Under the pieces are notes generated by a model, which was not told the DNA's origin, ran no database searches, and saw only the letters and a list, made by a program, of their open reading frames with translations. The position numbers were made by a program, and so were the translations under genes. A stretch of DNA of 7,998 bases from Segatella salivae DSM 15606 (GTDB lineage: Bacteria > Bacteroidota > Bacteroidia > Bacteroidales > Bacteroidaceae): positions 712,416 through 720,413 of the forward strand of contig NZ_GL629647.1 of assembly GCF_000185845.1 (NCBI RefSeq), in the 5' to 3' direction. This document shows positions 6,241 through 7,998 of this stretch, piece by piece (within the stretch, counting starts at the first letter, position 1; every line of letters begins with the position of its first letter).

Positions 6241-7896
6241 ATGAAAAAGACTATCTTATCCTTCATGCTCCTCATCTTCACCATTGGAGCATTTGCACAG
6301 AACGCTTCCATGCAGAAAACTGCCAAGGCCGTGTTCACACTCACCACATTCAATAAAGACGGAAGCCTCAAAGCATCCTCACACGGCATCTTCGTGTCTG
6401 CCGACGGACAGGCCGTCAGCACATGGGCACCCTTCAGCGGAGCCGACCACGCCATTGTCATCGATGCGCAAGGCAAACAACACACCGTCGAAACCATCAT
6501 CGGCGCAAACGAACTCTATGATGTCTGCAAATTCACCATTAGCGGAACCACTCAACCCGCCCCCATTGCCGAAAACCAAACAACAGGAAAAGCCTTTCTC
6601 GTGGGCTATGGCAATCCTAAAGCCAGCATCAAAGCCCTCAACATCCAAAAAGTAGAGAAGTTCATGGGCCAATACAACTACTACATCTTCTCTCAAGACA
6701 CCCCCGAGAACATGAACGGATGCCCCTTTGTCAATGAGCGAGCACAAGTCATCGGACTCCTACAACACGGCAAACAAGGAGAGGTATATGCCACCGACGT
6801 GAGATTGGCCAACAGCCTCAAAGCAAATGCCTTCTCTATCAACGACCCCGTGTTGCGCACCTGCGCTATACGCACTGCCCTGCCCGAAAAACAGGATGAA
6901 GCCTTGCTCACCATGATGATGACTGGCGAAACCACCGACTCACTCAAGCGAGAAGCATATATCGACGACTTCATCAAACGCTTCCCCACCGCCACCGAAG
7001 GATATTCAACAAAGGCCATGAGCTATGTCAATGCAGGAAAATATGCCGAAGCCGACAAGATGATGCAGACAGCCATCGAGCGTGCCACCAAGAAAGACGA
7101 GGCCCACTCTGAATACGCCAAGGTCATTCTGCAAAAGCAAATCTATCATCCCGACAACTCCTATCCCGCATGGACACTCGACAAAGCCCTTGAAGAGGCT
7201 CAAAAAGCCGAAAACATCAACCCCTTAGACGTGTATCGTCACCAACAGGCACAAATCATCTATGCACAAAAGAAATACCAACAGGCCTACGACCGCTTTA
7301 TGGCGCTCACCAAAAGTCCCATTCGCAATGGAGAATTCTTCTATGAAGCGGCCCAGTGCAAAACAATGCTCAAAGCACCACAAACCGAAATCATGGCCCT
7401 ACTCGACAGTGCAGTAGCCGCCTGCCCCCAACCGCTCACCTCCGTAGCGGCTCCCTATGTGCTGGCACGCGGCATGGCCCTTGACAGCCAAGAACAATAT
7501 CGAGCAGCACTGAAAGACTACAATCTCTACGACTCGCTCATGCAAGGACGCCCACTCACCTCAGACTTCTACTACATGCGCTATAAGTGTGAGAACAAAA
7601 CACGTCAATATCTACAAGCGCTCAACGACATCGCCCGCGCCATCATCCTCACCCCCGACGAGCCCACCTATTATGCCGAAATGGCCTCGCTCAGCCTTCG
7701 CGTGAAACATCTTGAAGATGCCGAAAAAGCCGCCCAGCGCTGCACAGAACTCGCCCCCGAATATCCCGACGGCCACCTGCTACTTGGCATTGCCCAACTC
7801 GAACTTGGCAAGAAAGAAACAGCCCGTTTATCATTGCTAAAGGCCAAAGAATTGGGTGACAAACGGGCCGATGAGTATCTTAAACGAATCAAATAA
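6241..7896 (+). CDS. Secreted protein with degenerate trypsin-like domain and TPR repeats
   Basis: The 551-residue product begins with a clear signal peptide (MKKTILSFMLLIFTIGAFA, cut before QNA at residue 20), so it is exported, probably to the periplasm. The frame is open from 6127, but the ATG at 6241 is chosen because it begins the signal peptide and avoids overlapping recN; the gap is 37 bases. Residues 28-200 look like a trypsin/HtrA-type beta-barrel: HGIFVSADGQAVS, a D94 in ELYDVCKF, and NGCPFVNERAQVIGLL (159-174). By alignment to GTGF...TNxHV and GNSGGP, the catalytic His is A63 and the Ser is N159, so proteolysis is unlikely. From about 245 on there are helical TPR-type repeats, for example AMSYVNAGKYAEADKMMQTA, YLQALNDIARAIILTPDEP and DGHLLLGIAQLELGKKETA, which usually bind other proteins. 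Function unknown; a scaffold or chaperone-like envelope role is a guess. It is the last gene of the cluster. Confidence 0.85.
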   Translation: MKKTILSFMLLIFTIGAFAQNASMQKTAKAVFTLTTFNKDGSLKASSHGIFVSADGQAVSTWAPFSGADHAIVIDAQGKQHTVETIIGANELYDVCKFTISGTTQPAPIAENQTTGKAFLVGYGNPKASIKALNIQKVEKFMGQYNYYIFSQDTPENMNGCPFVNERAQVIGLLQHGKQGEVYATDVRLANSLKANAFSINDPVLRTCAIRTALPEKQDEALLTMMMTGETTDSLKREAYIDDFIKRFPTATEGYSTKAMSYVNAGKYAEADKMMQTAIERATKKDEAHSEYAKVILQKQIYHPDNSYPAWTLDKALEEAQKAENINPLDVYRHQQAQIIYAQKKYQQAYDRFMALTKSPIRNGEFFYEAAQCKTMLKAPQTEIMALLDSAVAACPQPLTSVAAPYVLARGMALDSQEQYRAALKDYNLYDSLMQGRPLTSDFYYMRYKCENKTRQYLQALNDIARAIILTPDEPTYYAEMASLSLRVKHLEDAEKAAQRCTELAPEYPDGHLLLGIAQLELGKKETARLSLLKAKELGDKRADEYLKRIK

Positions 7897-7912
7897 AAAT
7901 GAAACTAAAAAG

Positions 7913-7945
7913 GGTGCAGCGCTGTTATCTCAACAGCGCTGCACC
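7913..7945. terminator. Perfect 14-bp hairpin closing the operon
   Basis: The arms GGTGCAGCGCTGTT (7913-7926) and AACAGCGCTGCACC (7932-7945) are perfectly complementary around a 5-base loop ATCTC, starting 16 bases after the last stop codon. CTAAA (7905-7909) and TTTAG (7951-7955) could extend the stem past an internal loop. In the plus direction no T-run follows, so it is not a textbook intrinsic terminator there. In the minus direction the stem is followed by CTTTTTAGTTTC, a better terminator for a gene converging from the right. It probably acts for both, or protects the mRNA 3' end. Confidence 0.75.
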
Positions 7946-7979
7946 ACCACTTTAGACTTAGGAGTATTTATGACGATAC

Positions 7980-7998
7980 CTATTGTATAACTACGCCG
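7980..7998 (-). CDS. Possible 3' end of a converging gene
   Basis: On the minus strand one frame reads GVVIQ and then TAG (7982-7980), 34 bases before the hairpin, which in that direction is followed by a T-run. This is the spacing expected for a gene end and terminator. Only five codons are visible, so neither the gene nor its family can be confirmed. The frame beginning at 7998 on the same strand is also open and ends inside the hairpin, which is less likely for a real gene. Confidence 0.2.

Noticed and set aside
6284..6655. Plus-strand 123-codon open frame within the TPR gene
   Set aside because: The product is low-complexity (rich in Ser, Pro, His, Lys) and comes from the C-rich third positions of the real gene read in another frame.
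6156..6747. Minus-strand open frames of 114 and 122 codons opposite recN/TPR gene
   Set aside because: Antisense shadows of a C-rich coding region; they overlap each other and carry no family motifs.
7969..7989. ATG with an AGGAG seven bases upstream, beginning a short plus-strand peptide MTIPIV
   Set aside because: Only six codons before a stop, after the operon hairpin; strong Shine-Dalgarno sites are not the rule in this phylum, so it is probably chance.

Overview
The window looks like chromosomal core-genome DNA from a Bacteroidetes (Bacteroidota) bacterium, most likely a Prevotella/Segatella-type member of the Bacteroidales. The evidence is the protein families present (DUF3127, DUF4835/PorD, an exonuclease with an ExoX-like C-terminal domain, a fused CoaBC with Bacteroidetes-style motifs), a promoter of the Bacteroidetes TTTG-N20-TAnnTTTG type, and starts preceded by A-rich sequence instead of clear Shine-Dalgarno sites. 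The genus is inferred from general resemblance, not from any search.

Layout. Bases 1-281 carry the 5' part of a minus-strand gene for a DUF3127 protein that runs off the left edge. An AT-rich divergent intergenic region (282-479) follows, with a good promoter for the rightward genes. Six plus-strand genes then run to 7896 with very small gaps or overlaps: dnaN (sliding clamp), a DEDDh 3'-5' exonuclease, coaBC (two steps of coenzyme A synthesis), a PorD/DUF4835 envelope protein linked to type IX secretion, recN (double-strand-break repair ATPase), and a secreted protein with a degenerate trypsin-like domain plus TPR repeats. A perfect 14-bp hairpin at 7913-7945 closes the cluster. The last bases may hold the 3' end of a converging gene. 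No stretch over 300 bases lacks a gene.

How the genes work together. Spacing (24 nt gap, 7 nt overlap, about 65 nt overlap, 9 nt gap, 37 nt gap) suggests one operon read from the promoter at 399-430 to the hairpin. DnaN, the exonuclease and RecN share a replication/repair theme. CoaBC is central metabolism, and the PorD and TPR proteins are exported. The combination therefore looks like a conserved housekeeping operon more than one functional pathway.

No mobile element, CRISPR array, phage gene, tRNA or rRNA was seen, and I do not see a clearly new multi-gene system. The points most worth a second look are the trypsin-like domain that has lost its catalytic His and Ser, the replaced Asn and Cys positions in the CoaC domain, the DUF3127 gene paired divergently with the clamp, and DnaA-box-like 9-mers at the dnaN promoter.
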